Source: Paenibacillus pabuli (lineage in GTDB: Bacteria > Bacillota > Bacilli > Paenibacillales > Paenibacillaceae). From it: a DNA stretch of 64,000 bases. Position 1 is the first letter of the stretch. Each line of letters starts with the position of its first letter. The stretch lies in assembly GCF_039831995.1 (NCBI RefSeq), contig NZ_JBDOIO010000001.1:124001-188000 (forward strand). The letters run 5' to 3'. A program made the position numbers and the translations under genes. Below the pieces are notes generated by a model that saw nothing but the letters and a program-made list of their open reading frames with translations, had not been told where the DNA came from and did not search any database. This document shows positions 44,901 to 59,900 of the stretch, piece by piece.

Positions 44901-47900
44901 GAGTTTCATGGTAATCTGGGGACAGCGTAATACTGCGGTGGGTTTGGACGAGCAAATTAAAGCGCAGTACGTATCAAATCAATCCAATTACGATAACATG
45001 TGGAAGAAGTTTAAAGAGATCGCACAGGTAACCGATATGCAAGCTGATGATTTCAAGGAAGTTTACTCTGGAATTATCGAAGGACGTTACCAAGATACAC
45101 AACTTCTCTTTAAATCGGTACAGGAATCAAATCCAAGTTTAGGTACTGAAGTCTATACTAAATTGCAAAATGAAATTTCTGCTGGACGTACAACGTTTGA
45201 TAGAAATCAATCTAAAATTACTGACCAAATTCGGGAGTATAATACATATATTAGACGTCATGTAATTATGAACTTCCTCTTTAATTTCACTCAGCTTGAT
45301 GCAAGTAAGTATATTGTCACATCTGAACGCACACAAGGTGCTTTTGATTCCGGAAAAGACGACGAAGTCAACTTGAGGTAACCTATGATATATTGGAGTG
45401 CATTATTCTTAGTGTTACTTGTCGGATTCTCATTGGAATATTTTGTATTTACACGGAACTGGCTGAGACTACTTATAGTCTCTGTCCTTTCCATAGTGAT
45501 TTTCGCTATTATTGTAGGTATTGATTATTTTGCTCAGACTGCAGCTATTGAGATACGCTCCGGAAGTGTTACCGCAGTTGACCATGAAGAAGAATGGGAC
45601 GAATGGCATCCTGAGGTATGTACTACGACAACTGATGACAAAGGTAGAACATCTACATCTTGTACTCCGGGTTATTGGGAACATCATGACGCGACTAATC
45701 GAATTAAAACTTCGGATGACGGGTGGATTACTGTGCGTAAGTCTATGGATGGTAAGGTGAAGTTTAATGACTCTTATCCTAACACAGATTCTGAACTTGC
45801 CTATTTTTATCCAATAGGAACAACGTCTGCATCACGACATACTTACACTAATAAAGTCAAGGCATCTTACAGTATCTTTAAAAATAAGGAAGTTAATCCT
45901 GACGACTACCCTTATCTACCTTCATATCCAAATACAGTTGAGGGGTATATAAAGATTCCAAGGTTTATTGGCGATGTTCCAAATAAAGTACAAGTGTTGG
46001 ACAGATTAGACGAACTAAATACACGACTCAATAAAATGGTTCCAAATCCCGAAAAGCCGGGTAAACTTAAATCTTGGAAGGAAGTTAACTTGATTTTTGT
46101 TAACCTTGGTGCTGATGTTCCGTACGAAGCTGGACTTGCGCTCCAGGACAGTTGGGAAAATGGTAATAAGAATGACTTTGTTGTTAGTTTTAGTGCCGAT
46201 TCTTCTGGAAGGATTGCGTGGGCATATGCTTTCTCGTGGAGTGAGGTTGACATCCTTAAACTAGAAGTGCAAGATTTACTGATGAATAACGGTGACACTG
46301 CGGACTTCTTAACTATCATTGATGGCGTAGGCAACCTTGTGGAAGAGAAATTCGAGAGAAAACAGTTTGCGGATTTCAATTACATTCAGGTACAACCTAG
46401 TAATTTAGCTATCGGATTTATCTGGTTCCTTGAGGTAACTTTAGTTGTGGGATACTTTATAAATGGATTATATTCTACACGAGAAGAATTGCGTCGTAAA
46501 GGAAGCAAAAGCAGATATAGTTGGATTTAAAAGTAAGTAAAACTGTTGAGGATGCTGTAGAAAGTACAAGTACAGAATCCTCGGATGTATAGAAATAACT
46601 TCGCTTTAAAAACTACATAATACTCCGAGTTTTAGGTTCGATAACCTCGTGATTCTGTATGAACCCTTCATGCAACGAATCAGGCCTGGACTCAGCTATG
46701 TTTCGGTTTCTGGGTACTCGCTCTCAAGTAGGTGATATACTCTGGACAGAATTACCCCGTTTGAACGTGCTTCGCATTATAACGATCCTCGATATTTGCT
46801 TAATCAACAAAAGCAACCTCAACAGTCGTCCTCTGACAAATCCAATGAACAAGTAGCTTTCAGTACATATCTTCAGAACGCAATGAAAAATAATAAAAAC
46901 TCTCACTAACTGTGGGAGTTTTTTATTTATCCTATTGCTGGCGATAGCACTAATAATATAGAATAATTGTAAAGGTGGTTGGTTAAATTTGAACGAGACT
47001 CTTTCGCTCTTGGAAAATTTGCCTGACAGATATAGGTACCAAATAGACAAAGAGATAAGTATTTACACAGAAACCAAACATCGAAGTTTAGCTAAAATGC
47101 GGGAAGCTGCAGGATACGATTATTTACGTGTTTTTAATATTGAGGATTCACTTGGAAAATTTGAGACACTGTATAAAATTATCCGAAAAGGATTCGATTA
47201 CGACATTGACATGGAAATTGCACGGAAAGAAATTTTTAAGGCTGTAGCTGATAATCTTAAATTTCTACGTGCACACTATTATCATGTATACTTCAGGGAA
47301 ATGCCTGATTTCGATCAGGAACTTGAAGAATTGGATGATATTATCAACTATAAACATACTATTTGGAGGGATATTGCTATGAACTATAACGACTTTGTAA
47401 TGCAAGTTAATTCTCTTATGCACCATATCACTGACGCAACTACTCGAATGGCGGGAAATCGCGATACAGGTTACCGAATGAATCAGCGGGAGTTTATTAG
47501 CCAGCGTTTAGAAGAAATGACACAATTGTTTGAGACATATCCTGAGCATCACGCAGCTTACGTTATTAATGGTGGTTTTAGATAAATATAAAATCAACAA
47601 TTAATCGTATTAAATATGGTATATACAGGAACAGGACTTAATCCTGATCTGATTCTTTTAGTTAAGGGAGAAAATCTTTGTGAAAATTCTATTGGATGAA
47701 ATACTGACGGATTTAGGTATAAGTCGAAATTATTTTTCTGATATTTCAGGTGTTAGACCTAACACAATTAATGATTTGTGTCTAGGTAACTCGAAAAGAT
47801 TCGAAGTAGAAACACTTGAAAAAATCGTATACGCACTCAACGAGTTTGTATCTAAAATGGATATCAGAAAATCCTATGACGTTGGTGATATCATCGTTTT

Positions 47901-50900
47901 GAATGGTGAAGATAAGCGTAAAGTTACGCCTAGACACACTGATAGATCCCTTAATGAAATGGAATTATCTTTATTGGCTCAGTTAAAGCACCAAGAAGAC
48001 AGTTTTAATAGATTGATAGCAGAAATCAATCATATCCCGGAAGGGTTACCCTCTAACGATATTGATAAGTATCAGCAGTACGCAGAACGAATGAAATCTG
48101 CACAAGCTGAAATGGCAAAACATATTTCTGCTATGGAATATTTGAACGGTCAACTTAAGATGTTGAATTTGTTGCGAAGTTAATTCAATTAACTTAAATC
48201 GGATTCGATAAACTTTCTGAGAATAATAGGAGAATATCATGAAAACTCGAGTAAAGATACTCATTTTCGTAAATAGATTCGCAAGAGAGAATGGATACGC
48301 TCCGACAATCCGGGAAATCGCTGATAATGTTGGTCTTAGTTCTGTATCTACCGTCCATACACATTTATTATCACTCGAAAAAGATGGGCTGATATTACGC
48401 GATAATGGACGAATTAAACTATTTGAGAACTACGAAAGTACAACAGTACTAGAAAGAGACTCAAATGGACCAACTCGAATTTTGTGGAATAATCAAATAT
48501 TTACCAGGGACGAATGATGGAGGGAATCTATTGATTACAGTTGCAATTAAAAGTGGAACTTCTGGTCATTATGATCCAGAGGGCAATGATTTAATTATTG
48601 CCCAATTTAAGTACAAAACTATACCTCAAATTGGTCACACCCTACATATTAATTTAAGGGCACGTGATGAATTTAACAAACTCTACCTATTAACTGGGGA
48701 GAAGTTGGATAAATATTACCAGGTAACTGGTGTTCACAACTACTTCTACGAGAGTGGCGTAGCTTATGAGGTATACCAAGAGGTTACCGTTTATGTGGTT
48801 GAAATTTAAATTAACGGAGGAATCGTATGTTTACTGTAATGATTAAAAGTGGTACCTCTGGTTACTTCGAACAGGACGATATTGATTTAAAAATTGCTGA
48901 TATCGATTCTAACAATATTCCAAATAAAGGGGATATTTTGGAACTACCTTCGAATGATTCCCAATCAATCCAAAGTTATATTGTTCATGAAGTACGACGT
49001 AAGTATGTAAAAGGTGTTACTGTCAATTTTTATAACGAATTCTTTTATGTCTACGTATATAAAATTTAACTGGGAGGTTTGTAAATGAGCAGCTATCATG
49101 TAATCGGATCTACCTTGGATTGTATCACTGTTGAGGTAGAAAACAGATTCGTTAACAAGGCAGAATACAACAAGTTCTACGAGGCTTTCATGGAAATGCA
49201 AAGTACATACTGTTACTTCGGTGACATCGAACTGCCAATTAAAATCGCACTAAATTACGATAATGAATCAGGACTTGAGGTTCGTTTCAATTTCATTAAC
49301 TGGTCCGGATATGATTTCTTGAGTAACATGGATAAAGTTAGGTGTTTTATTCCGCAAGATACTGTTCTCTGTGCTGAAGGAACCGCGTACGATTACGAAT
49401 ATTACAGCGACGGTCAGTACGGAGTATTGAGATTCGTTTCTGATGTCGAACTTGATACTAATTTCAATATCGAATATGAAGTTGCGCACTATGAAAAAAG
49501 TATGGGATACTTCGAAGAACAGTACTTCAAGCGTGCGCAAGGAATACCGAAAAGTGTTAATATTTACCGTATTTTAACCGCTATGAATCATTACGTCTAC
49601 AATGCTTTTTATAAATCTCAGATTGATTTCGGATTTTATCTGTCTGATGAAGGTAAATTCCTTGATATCGTCGCACTTAGACCTAAAGCTAACTAATTCA
49701 ACAATTTATACTGGGCACTAAAATAAAGGTGCCTGGTATAAATTATACTAACCATTGAGAGTCTAAAGTATTAAGTAGGTGTAAGGAGAAGTTAAGCAAT
49801 GAAATAATTTCAAACGAGTGGTAACCTCTGGCTACGTAAATATCGGTTGCGGCTGTATTGCTAGGTGATAGGTTCCGGAATAGCTACCCTTCGCCATATC
49901 GCTTCACTCGTTTGGAATTATTTGATTGATTAACTTAGTATTCGAGTCGCTTTCTCAGGCATTCATCGACTTGTAATCGGGTGGTCAGAGGTTCAAATCC
50001 TCTCGTTCCGGAAACGGAATGTAGCTCAGTCTGGTTAGAGCGCCTTATGCTTGGGATAACACTTTTACTCGAATTACTTACATATTATCTGGAGGGATGG
50101 CATATAGTCCTTTTCGCTGAAGGTATATTTCTATTACTCGAACTACTTGTAAACCTTTTCACTTTTCTTGTCGTTTTGATAGCATATCGATTTTTGGGGC
50201 TAACGCTTTCTTGCATCTGTTTAGCTGTATATGCTATATTTTGGTTCAGTCCAGTGATGGTAGTTCTTGCAGCTATATTCGCAGTGTGTTCATTAGTATC
50301 TATGTGTCTCAGTAGCAGAGCTCGCGATGAACTTAAAGATATTGCATTCTAATAAATAACAAACTTAGAATAAAAACTGAGTCTCAAGTAAGTCCTTATA
50401 AGTAAGTAGTATAAGGAAAGAAGAAATAATAAAATTTAAGTGAGTCGCTAGATAAGGGTTTCCTCGACTTTTAACCGATAATAAACCTTTAACGCCTTAT
50501 TTACTCACTTTTAATAATTAACAATATTTTGAGTCGTTCGTCACTGGTTACTTCGACGCTGATTCTATAGAACCTGTGGCATCACCTTTCACTCAAAGTA
50601 AAATATAATAGTTCGAGTCGCTTCTGAAGGAATTCTTCGCATTTGACGCACCGGGTCGTTGGTTCGAATCCAACACTTCGCTCTTAGGAGGAAGTTAGCT
50701 CAGCGGGAGAGCAGGTTATGAGTCCTTCGCCTATTACCTTTACTCGAACTATTTATTTAAAAATCACTCGCCTTCATCGAAATTAACTTCGACGCTGGCG
50801 TTTTTTAATTTAAAGGGGGATTTAACGTGAACAGTGGAATTGATCCAGTAGTTGAGCACCGGGAACTTTTGAAGGAATTGAAGAATAATTTAATTGATGA

Positions 50901-53900
50901 ACTGGAGAACTATAGTTATTCCGGATTAATTGCCGAAGCTGAATTTTCACTTGCAATCACGTTTTATAATCCTCGTTATTATGATCGTGTTTTGCATATC
51001 CTCGATAAGGGTCGTGAAAAGGAGACACGTAAGAATCAGAACTTACTTATTAAATTTTTGACTATTACTCCCGAGAAACGTAACGATTATATACATAGTT
51101 TAACCGACGCAGAATTAATGACTAAAGCTAAGCAAATTATCACAGCTTTACTCGATAATCCTGCTTATAATAATGTAGCAAGGGCAATCTTAAAGAAGAA
51201 CCCTACGACACTAAGTGAAGCACAACGTAAGGTATTTTATGGTTTATTAAATGTTGATTATCATGAATCTCGTGAAGACTACTTTTCTCGGGAAAATAAA
51301 GGAGAATTGTAGAATTACATATAATATTCTATTGTATCCTTAAACTATCCAATTAATTAAGTGGTGTTGGATTAATGGAATAGTATAAAATGTAATATAC
51401 ATATTGGAGGTAATAAAATGTCTAATGTTCGCAACTTATTCGATGACGCAAGTTTCGCTAAAAAGCCTGACGAACTGAACCGGGCTGGATATGAATCGTA
51501 CTCTAAAAGTCTTGAAGAAAAGTATTTGCAGCTTATTTTGACTAATCAACTGGGTAATACATTTTACGCAGACAGACATAAGATTCTTAACGAATCAATT
51601 GAATTGCATCAGGCTATTTTTGAGAAAGATCCTGAGTTTATGGCAAAGGCTTTACGTTATGCACGTAATAAAGGCTTCATGCGTACACAGACAGCACTTG
51701 GATTGTCTATTCTATCCAAAAACCCAGCTATCTTCGCTAAGGTTTTTGCTGATATTATCTTGATTCCTGATGATTTGTCTGATTTCATGACAATGATCAA
51801 GAGTCAAGGACGTGGCGAAGGTGGTCGTGCTATTCACCGGGCAGTCTCTCGATTCTTTAATGAGAAAATGACTGAATATTGGGCGATCAAATACGCTTCA
51901 GCTAACCGTTCACATGGTTATGATCTTGGGGATATGCTAATCACACATCACGTTAAAGCGCCAAAAGATGATGAGGTTAAACAAGCACTGTTCAAGTACC
52001 TAGTGCTCCGTTCAGCTATTACACAGAAATCTAGCAAGAAAAAGCAAGAGTCGGCTAAGGCGCAGATGGAGCAGTTTAAACTGGAAAAACTTCATCTACT
52101 TCCGCAAGTTGAAGCTTATGAGAAATTGAAGGACTCGGAATCTGTGGAGGAACAAATCAACCTGATCACTGATGGTAAACTTCCAATGGAAGTTGTCACT
52201 CAAGCTGTAACAATGACACCTTCACACTGGCAGGCACTTATGAAACAAATGCCAATTACAGCATTGATTCGTAACCTGGAAACACTGAGCCGGCATAACG
52301 TTTTGGAAAATAACCGTGAATATATTCACTCACGGATTACGGATGAAGTTGCCTTGGAAAAAGGTAAAATCCTCCCGTATAATCTATTGAAAGCATTCAA
52401 CAAAGTTACAGCTCCTTGGGTAAAAGACGGATTGCGTCTTGCTGTTGAGAAATCAATGAGCAATATCCCTGATATTCCTGGTCAAACTGCAATCTTTTTC
52501 GATGTATCATCATCGATGTGGGGAGACGAGATGTTCATGACGGGTGCAATCTTCACTTATGCACTTCACCGCAAAACTCAGGGTAATGGTGTAGCTTGGG
52601 CATTCAACCGAGCCGTATACGATATGAATCCGTCATCTATGGATACTATCCTAACACAGGCTCAAAATGCCACCAATGAGCATGCAAAAAGTGTTTACAG
52701 AAACACTGATGGTACGGACACAGGGGCACCGGTTTCCAGATTGATCTCGATGGATAAGAAAGTCGATAATATCATCATTATCACTGATGAGCAGCAAAAC
52801 ACTGGTCGACCTTTCTATAAAGAGTTCCTGCGCTACCGTAATAACCTGAATCGTGGCACAAAAGCATTCATTATCGACGTATCTCCTTATCAAAATGCAG
52901 TAACTCCTAAGGAAGATGGAGTTTACTATATTTATGGGTGGAGTGATAAAGTACTTAACTTTATCTCGATGGCTTCCGAAGGCTTCGATTCAATGTCACA
53001 GTTCATTCATCAGCAAGAATTGTAAATAAGAAGACCACCCTCGAGGTGGTTTTTATTTTGTCTACAATTAACCTATAAGAATAGGAAAGAGTAAAACGAA
53101 ATTAAGTGAGGTGTCTTTCATGCTTAATCCTATTGAACTTATGGTTAGTCAGCAGGCTATATTCAATCTCGCAGCATACATCGTTAACTCCGATAAATTA
53201 CAGCTGATTACACAATCTATTGGGATTGTCTTTATTTCAATAGTTCTGGGGTTAGTTGTATATCGAACAGAGAAAAATAAGATGACTTAGGAGGATGTAT
53301 CATATATGATGTACGTTATAGCGCCAATTGATTCAGTATGTGCTAATTGTAATCGAAAAATCAAGAAAACTGTATTTATCGATCACATTCCCTATGGATC
53401 AGAGTGCGCAAAGGATATATTAGGCTTAACTGATGATGATTTTGGGGCTCCGTTGTGGTTATACAAATTAGCGCAAGAGTTCGTAAACAATGAATTCAAT
53501 TTACACTCACCTTATTCTTGGTTAAGCGACGTTCAGGTCAATTTCTTTAATGAGCATGCTACCTCGGGAAAAGTTTGGGAAAAGCCTGTTGTGATTGAAG
53601 GTAAGCGTATCAAAGTTGCGTGGCAGATTGAGATTGGACGGTATATCGCATTTCAGTATGCTGAAGTTTCTGGTAGACCTATCTCTGAATTTAGTGACGG
53701 AGAGTACTACACTAAATAAAAACACAAATTTACTGAGAGTATTAGCATCTGACTACTATTTATCCAATAAAATATATAATATAGAATAAATAGAGAGGTC
53801 AGGTGGATGTTTTGGCTAGTACTCTCCCTCCAGGATCGGTAGACTTCAGTGGGATGAAGATCGGTAAATTAGATGTAGTTCGATTCTTTGATACATACGA

Positions 53901-56900
53901 ACGAAAGACTCTATGGGTATGTACATGTCCTTGTAAGAATAGAATTTTAGCTACATTCGATGGTGAAACATTCAGTAATTACGATAGCGGTCGGTGTACG
54001 CACTCCGTATTCAATTACTCCTTTAGCTGGTTACTGGAAGGTGCAGGTTCTAAGGCTAATAGCTACTATATGTACGGAGTACCTGAGAGTGCACCGGAAC
54101 ACGTAGATCAAGATAATGCGGCTGAAACTATTCACGAAGCAATTAAAACGGCTTATAATAGTAATAAAGGGCCTGCACGATCAAAGAGAACTTCTCACGA
54201 AAACTACATCGGAACTAAATGGAATTCGTTAACTGTTGTAGGACCAACTGAAGAACGTAAGAATCGAACAGTTATTTGGGAGTTTAAGTGTGAGTGCGGT
54301 GAAATCGTGCTCGAGACTCTCCAACGTGTCAGTTCTGGTACTAAGAAATCTTGTGGATGTGTGGAAGTACGGAAACTTGAAGAAGCCTTACGCGGATCAC
54401 GAAGTGGTAAACTTACCTTTGTGAAGATTGACCCTAATGACAAGAGGACTGTAATCTGTAAATGTGATTGCGGTGAAACGGTACCGCTACGTAAGTCTGC
54501 ATTCGTCAATAAGCACTTTGCTTCTTGTGGATGTGCTAAGCGTGGTAGACCTAAAAAGACTGATGAGGTGGCATAATGGCCGAATATCAGGAAAGACATG
54601 GCAGCATTTACTTTTGGGATACTGATAGCGATAGGCCAATTCATATTATTGAGTCACCAGCCATCCTATTCGACACTGACGGAATTTACAGACTTAAATT
54701 AGGTGAACGTGCTGATTTAGATAGTTATTACGCACGTAAAGTTGCGGAAGCAGAAGAGAAAGGTCATTCTGATCTTGTAGCTACTTGGGCACTTTTAGAC
54801 TTGCCAAAAGATGCTGAATTGCTTAACCGTCTCTTAAAGGATACAACTTACCTTGAAACATATCTTAAAAAGCATCTTGAAAAATAAAAAATTGATCTTA
54901 TTTAAAATTTTTGCATCTTCCATGTGTCCTTTTAAATAAGTTGTATAAGTAAGAAAAGAATAAATTAACTGTTTTTGGTAGCGATATATGATGACTTAGT
55001 TAGCATATATCGCTGCTGATCTGATTTAGAGTTGGGCGTATAGGCTCTGCTCCCTCCCAGACCAGAGGGCTATACCCCAACTGTGAATCAGATCGAAATT
55101 CAACTCTATGGTCTACCTGACATAGAGTTTTAATTTGCTTAAATTTATGATATTAGTCCCTATTATGTCCTTTTAATTAATTAGTGGTGAAAGAAAGGTA
55201 AAAAATTTAAAGGAGGGTTCAGGTAGATGATTGAGAATCTACAGAGAATGTCACAACTTATTTCATTAGCTATCCAGTTTGATTTACTGAACAGTACATT
55301 AGCCTCTGGTGATACCGATTCTGCATATTCGAAGTTGGCTGACATTTTCGACAAAGACAAACTCGCTGAGTTCGATGTGATCGAATCGGAAACCGAGCGC
55401 ATGGAAAAGATTAAGCAATTTTGTACTTTAGCTATACTCAAGACTGTTGCCGGGATTAACAGGTTATCTGTTCTCAGTCAGGGTAATGCTATTTTGAATG
55501 TTGCGGAAAACGATGATCCTCCTGAACTCAAAAACTTACTGATATCTTTAGCTCTGGAAATCACTGGTGACAGACTTGAACTTAACAAATCTGTCGAGGT
55601 GTATGAAAAAATCATTGCAGGTGAGATCTCGACAGAGAAGGAATTACTCACATATATTGGAAAGGGGTAAACTGATGTTAACTCACAACACTAATGATAC
55701 ATACACTCCTGCTGAGTTGGACCAGGTACTAATTCAGCTTATGCGTGAGGTTAGGGAATATCCTCCTGCAGTTGTGCCAATCGTAACGTGGAAATTTGAT
55801 AAACAAAAAGGAGAGTTTGTCGATGTCTAAAACTAACCCTGAGTATATAAAGAACGGTCTAGAAGTAGAGGTCACATTTTACAGAGAATCCGGCAAGTAT
55901 TACACGCACGGTAACGTAAACATTGGTGACGTTAGGATGCATCACGGAAACCGAGAATTTATGCAGGCTATTATTGATAATCAGCAGCTTATGTCCGGTA
56001 ACTCTTGGGTCGGAGAATATCACGTAGTAACAAGAGATACGGACGATAATTGGAAGCACCGTGATTATCACGAATTCTCTAACGCAATCTTCCCTGCAGA
56101 ACGATGGATCGGACTGAGAGTTTAACTCGTTAAATTATCCTTAACTATACTGTATATAGAGAAATAGGAGGTTAGGTTAATGGATGAATTTGACGGAAAG
56201 CCTGTGCCAGAGGGCAAACGTGTAGAACACTGCAACTTTTGTGGTGAGGAAACGCTTGTTGATGATGTTGACTGGGAAGTAATAATTTGCGAAGATAAAG
56301 AATGTTATAACCTCTATTTACGTGGATTAAACCATTATATTTAATATACAGCCAGAACTTAGTGACCAACTCTGCTCTGGCTGATTTTGTAATCTTTAGT
56401 AATTCGCTAGGAGTATATAGTAGTAAATTACAGGAGGAGGTTAGAAAATGACAGCAAAGTTTTACGTTAATACTGATGGGCATCAGACTAATATTGAGAA
56501 CCTTTACATATCATCTCATAAGGGTGGCTTCTTATTACATGCAGTAGGATTCGACAAAGAGTTTGAGTACTGTGTATGGGCACGACCTGAAGCTGTGCTA
56601 TATAATGAAGACGCACGCGAGTATTATTCAGAGCACCCAATCACGGAGAATTCAACTGGTGAACAGTTCTTCTGGTTCTTGCTTGCACTACCTGATGATA
56701 TGAATATGGCAAATTTCGGACCCAACTATCCTAGTTGGCCTTATCTTCGCGTAGTACGAACTATTTACGACGGTGAAGAAACACTTCATAATACGGATGG
56801 TCTTATCGGTTGGTAAACTTACGGGAGCAGGTGCAACTTGGAAACTTGGAATGTTAACAATCAAAACAATAACCAGTATAATGTGCAAGAGGGTCCTGGC

Positions 56901-59900
56901 GGATATGACGGTTATGTCAATCATCGTGACCCTAATTTCATGCGTAAACGAGATTGGATCCTGGTACTCATCCTCAACGCTATTCCTATTGTCGGATTTA
57001 TCATGATGCTGATTTGGGCTTTCTCATCCAGCGATAACATGACACGAAAAAATTTCGCAAGGGCTAATCTGATTATGTCACTGGCCTATGTGGCTATTGT
57101 AATTATCGCATACTTCGGTATGTTTACACTTTTATATTCGGCATATAATCTCTAGTAGGAGGTACTTCATGTGTTCAAGATTGGCAATTTCGATGTACCC
57201 ATAGACGATAAAGGCAGTTATTTTAGATATAACGGGGAAAATATTCCAGGAGTATTTTACTCTATCGGGGATAATAGACTTGCAAGTATGCTCAAACTTA
57301 CGCTTTGGGACGAGGAATTCGGTATCACTGCTGCTAAGGCACATTGGAAAGTGCAATTATCACGGCTAATAGATTTAGGCATAATCCTAAATCATGATTT
57401 ACTTACCTTTGATGAAGATCGACAGCTCAAAGATGCGGGTATATTCCGAGGTGGGAAGTTAGACTTCGCTACAGAAGGGTATTATTGTTCCTATATGCTG
57501 AATGACCCTAATCGACCAGTTCAATTCTCTGGAGTGTTTGATATTGATCCGGCACGTATACTGAATGTTTTCGTTGAAAGTTATCCTAATGGTACTGCGG
57601 CACGAATCATAGAAATTAACTGAGAGGGGAAACCTTAAATGAGTTATTATCGACCTGATAATGTGCATCCGGGATCAGTAATTGTATTTCAACCCGAAGA
57701 CACTAGTTTTTTGCCTGTGATTGCACTGGTAAAAAACTCTGATAATGACGGTGTGGAACTTGATATTGATGGTTCTTACGCATTTATTAACTACAACCAA
57801 ATTATTCATCTGTACCTACCTTGCGAAGCAACTCTTAATCTAGTTGCAATGAAGCAGCAAGGTTAGCAATCTAAGGAGGAATTACATTGGTATTAAACGG
57901 AAATAACGCTTACCAGCATATTGTTGAAAGTATGGTTGACAAGAATCCAGGTTACTGGGAAACTTTCGTAATCGATGCTGACGACGGGGCTATTGATGTA
58001 CTCTGTTTTCGAATTGATAATTTCGGTTTAAAAACTGAGACTCCTTACCGTAATGTCTTCGGTCAGGTCCAACTTCGAGTTAGAAAATAACAAAATTAAC
58101 CTCACTCTATATGAGTGGGGTTTTTTAATTATAATTGTATCCCATAGACGTCCCTTTAATTAAGTGTATGTAGAGATAAGGAATACAAAAAACTAAGTGA
58201 ATGGGGATATCAAAAATGTGTGATGGACGTTACTCAATCGAATTAAACCGTAACAGCAAGGTTATGTACCTGATGGTAGCTGGAACTTTCAACAATGAAA
58301 AGGTTGCCGAGTTTATTCGAGATTATAATTCTAATGTGGCATCCGTTGTTGCTTCTGAATTTGTACTTGAAATTGACGTAACTGATATGAAAGTACTGAC
58401 TCAGGACATGATTCCACAAATGCAAGCATGTCACCAATTGTACCGGGAATCTGGTTTCAAGAAAGTTGTATTCGTGACTAACGGAAGTGCGCTGGTACAG
58501 AGTCAGATGGCACGTGTAGCTCGCATGGCAGATTTGAAGAATGTAGAATTTACACAAATGGCAACAAAATAAAAGGAACTACATAATTAAAAGACCTACG
58601 GGTCTTTTTTTATTTAGCGATTAACTCACACTTTTAGGTAGAGCAACACAATGACTATAATATCATATATGTGGCTGAAAGAAGCCTATTTATCTTATTG
58701 GAGGTCTTGCTGTGGTAGGTATTAAAATTCGCGATGTTGCTGTATATCATCCAGAAAAAGTTGTAGATAATGAATTCTACCTGAATCATTTTAAGGAAAA
58801 AGGGCGCGATATAGGTCACTTCCTTGAGGTAATGGGTAGAGATAAACGGTACGTTATTGACAACGACAGTGAAAGTACTTTAACTATGGGCATCGAAGCG
58901 GCGCGGCAAGTAATGGACAAATGCGGATTGACTGGTGAGGATATTGACATGATCGTATTCTCTACACAAGTTCCAGAAACTACATTCCCAACTAACGCAA
59001 TTTACGTGCACCGGGCACTAAATGTAAAAAATGAATGTTCGTGCCAAGATTCTAATGCTAGTTGTGCAGGCATGACACTGGCTGTAGATAATACATCACG
59101 TTACATGTTATCGAGTAAAAACGTCAAACGGGCACTGATTGTTGGTTCAGATTATAATACATTATTGGCTAATCCGGATCAAGAAATCACTTATGCCAAT
59201 TATGGTGATGCGGCATGTGCTTTGATTTTGGAGAAAGTTGAGGATGAGGTTGGATTTATCGATTCCGCTTATTATTCAGATCCAGTTCACAGCGATTTCA
59301 TTCGTTACCCACAAAATGGACTTGCTGCTGAAACAAAATCAGACTCATTTAACAAGTACATTGATTGGCATCAGTTTGATGCAAGTGAATCTATTGGCGC
59401 ATGTTACCATGTAATCGATAAAGTTTTACACGATAACGGATTAACAGCTTCTGATATTTCCGTCTTCTGTATGTCTCAATTCGCTCTGGTCAATATTCAA
59501 AAGGTTCAGGAACGTTTTGATATTCCTAATGAAAAAATCTCTTATGTTGGGGATGTTTACGGATATACGGGAACAAGTAGTCCTTTCATTGCGTATAGTG
59601 AAGCTTTGGATCAAGGGAAGATTAATCCTGGCGATTATATCCTTTTTTGTACTGTAGGCGCGGGTTATCAGTGGTCTGCTGTATTGTTTAAGGCATAGTA
59701 AACATAAAATATCCGCTCATATAATTATGGGCGGATAAAATGTATCCTATAACTATCCATATAATTAAGGGTTAGTAAGGATTAATAAGACTTGAATTAA
59801 CCGAGACCTTTGATAGTATAGGATCATACTATCAAATTCGACCTAGGCTAATGCATGGCCTATTGGTTAAAGACGGGTCATAGCTCTATCGAGCAGTTCG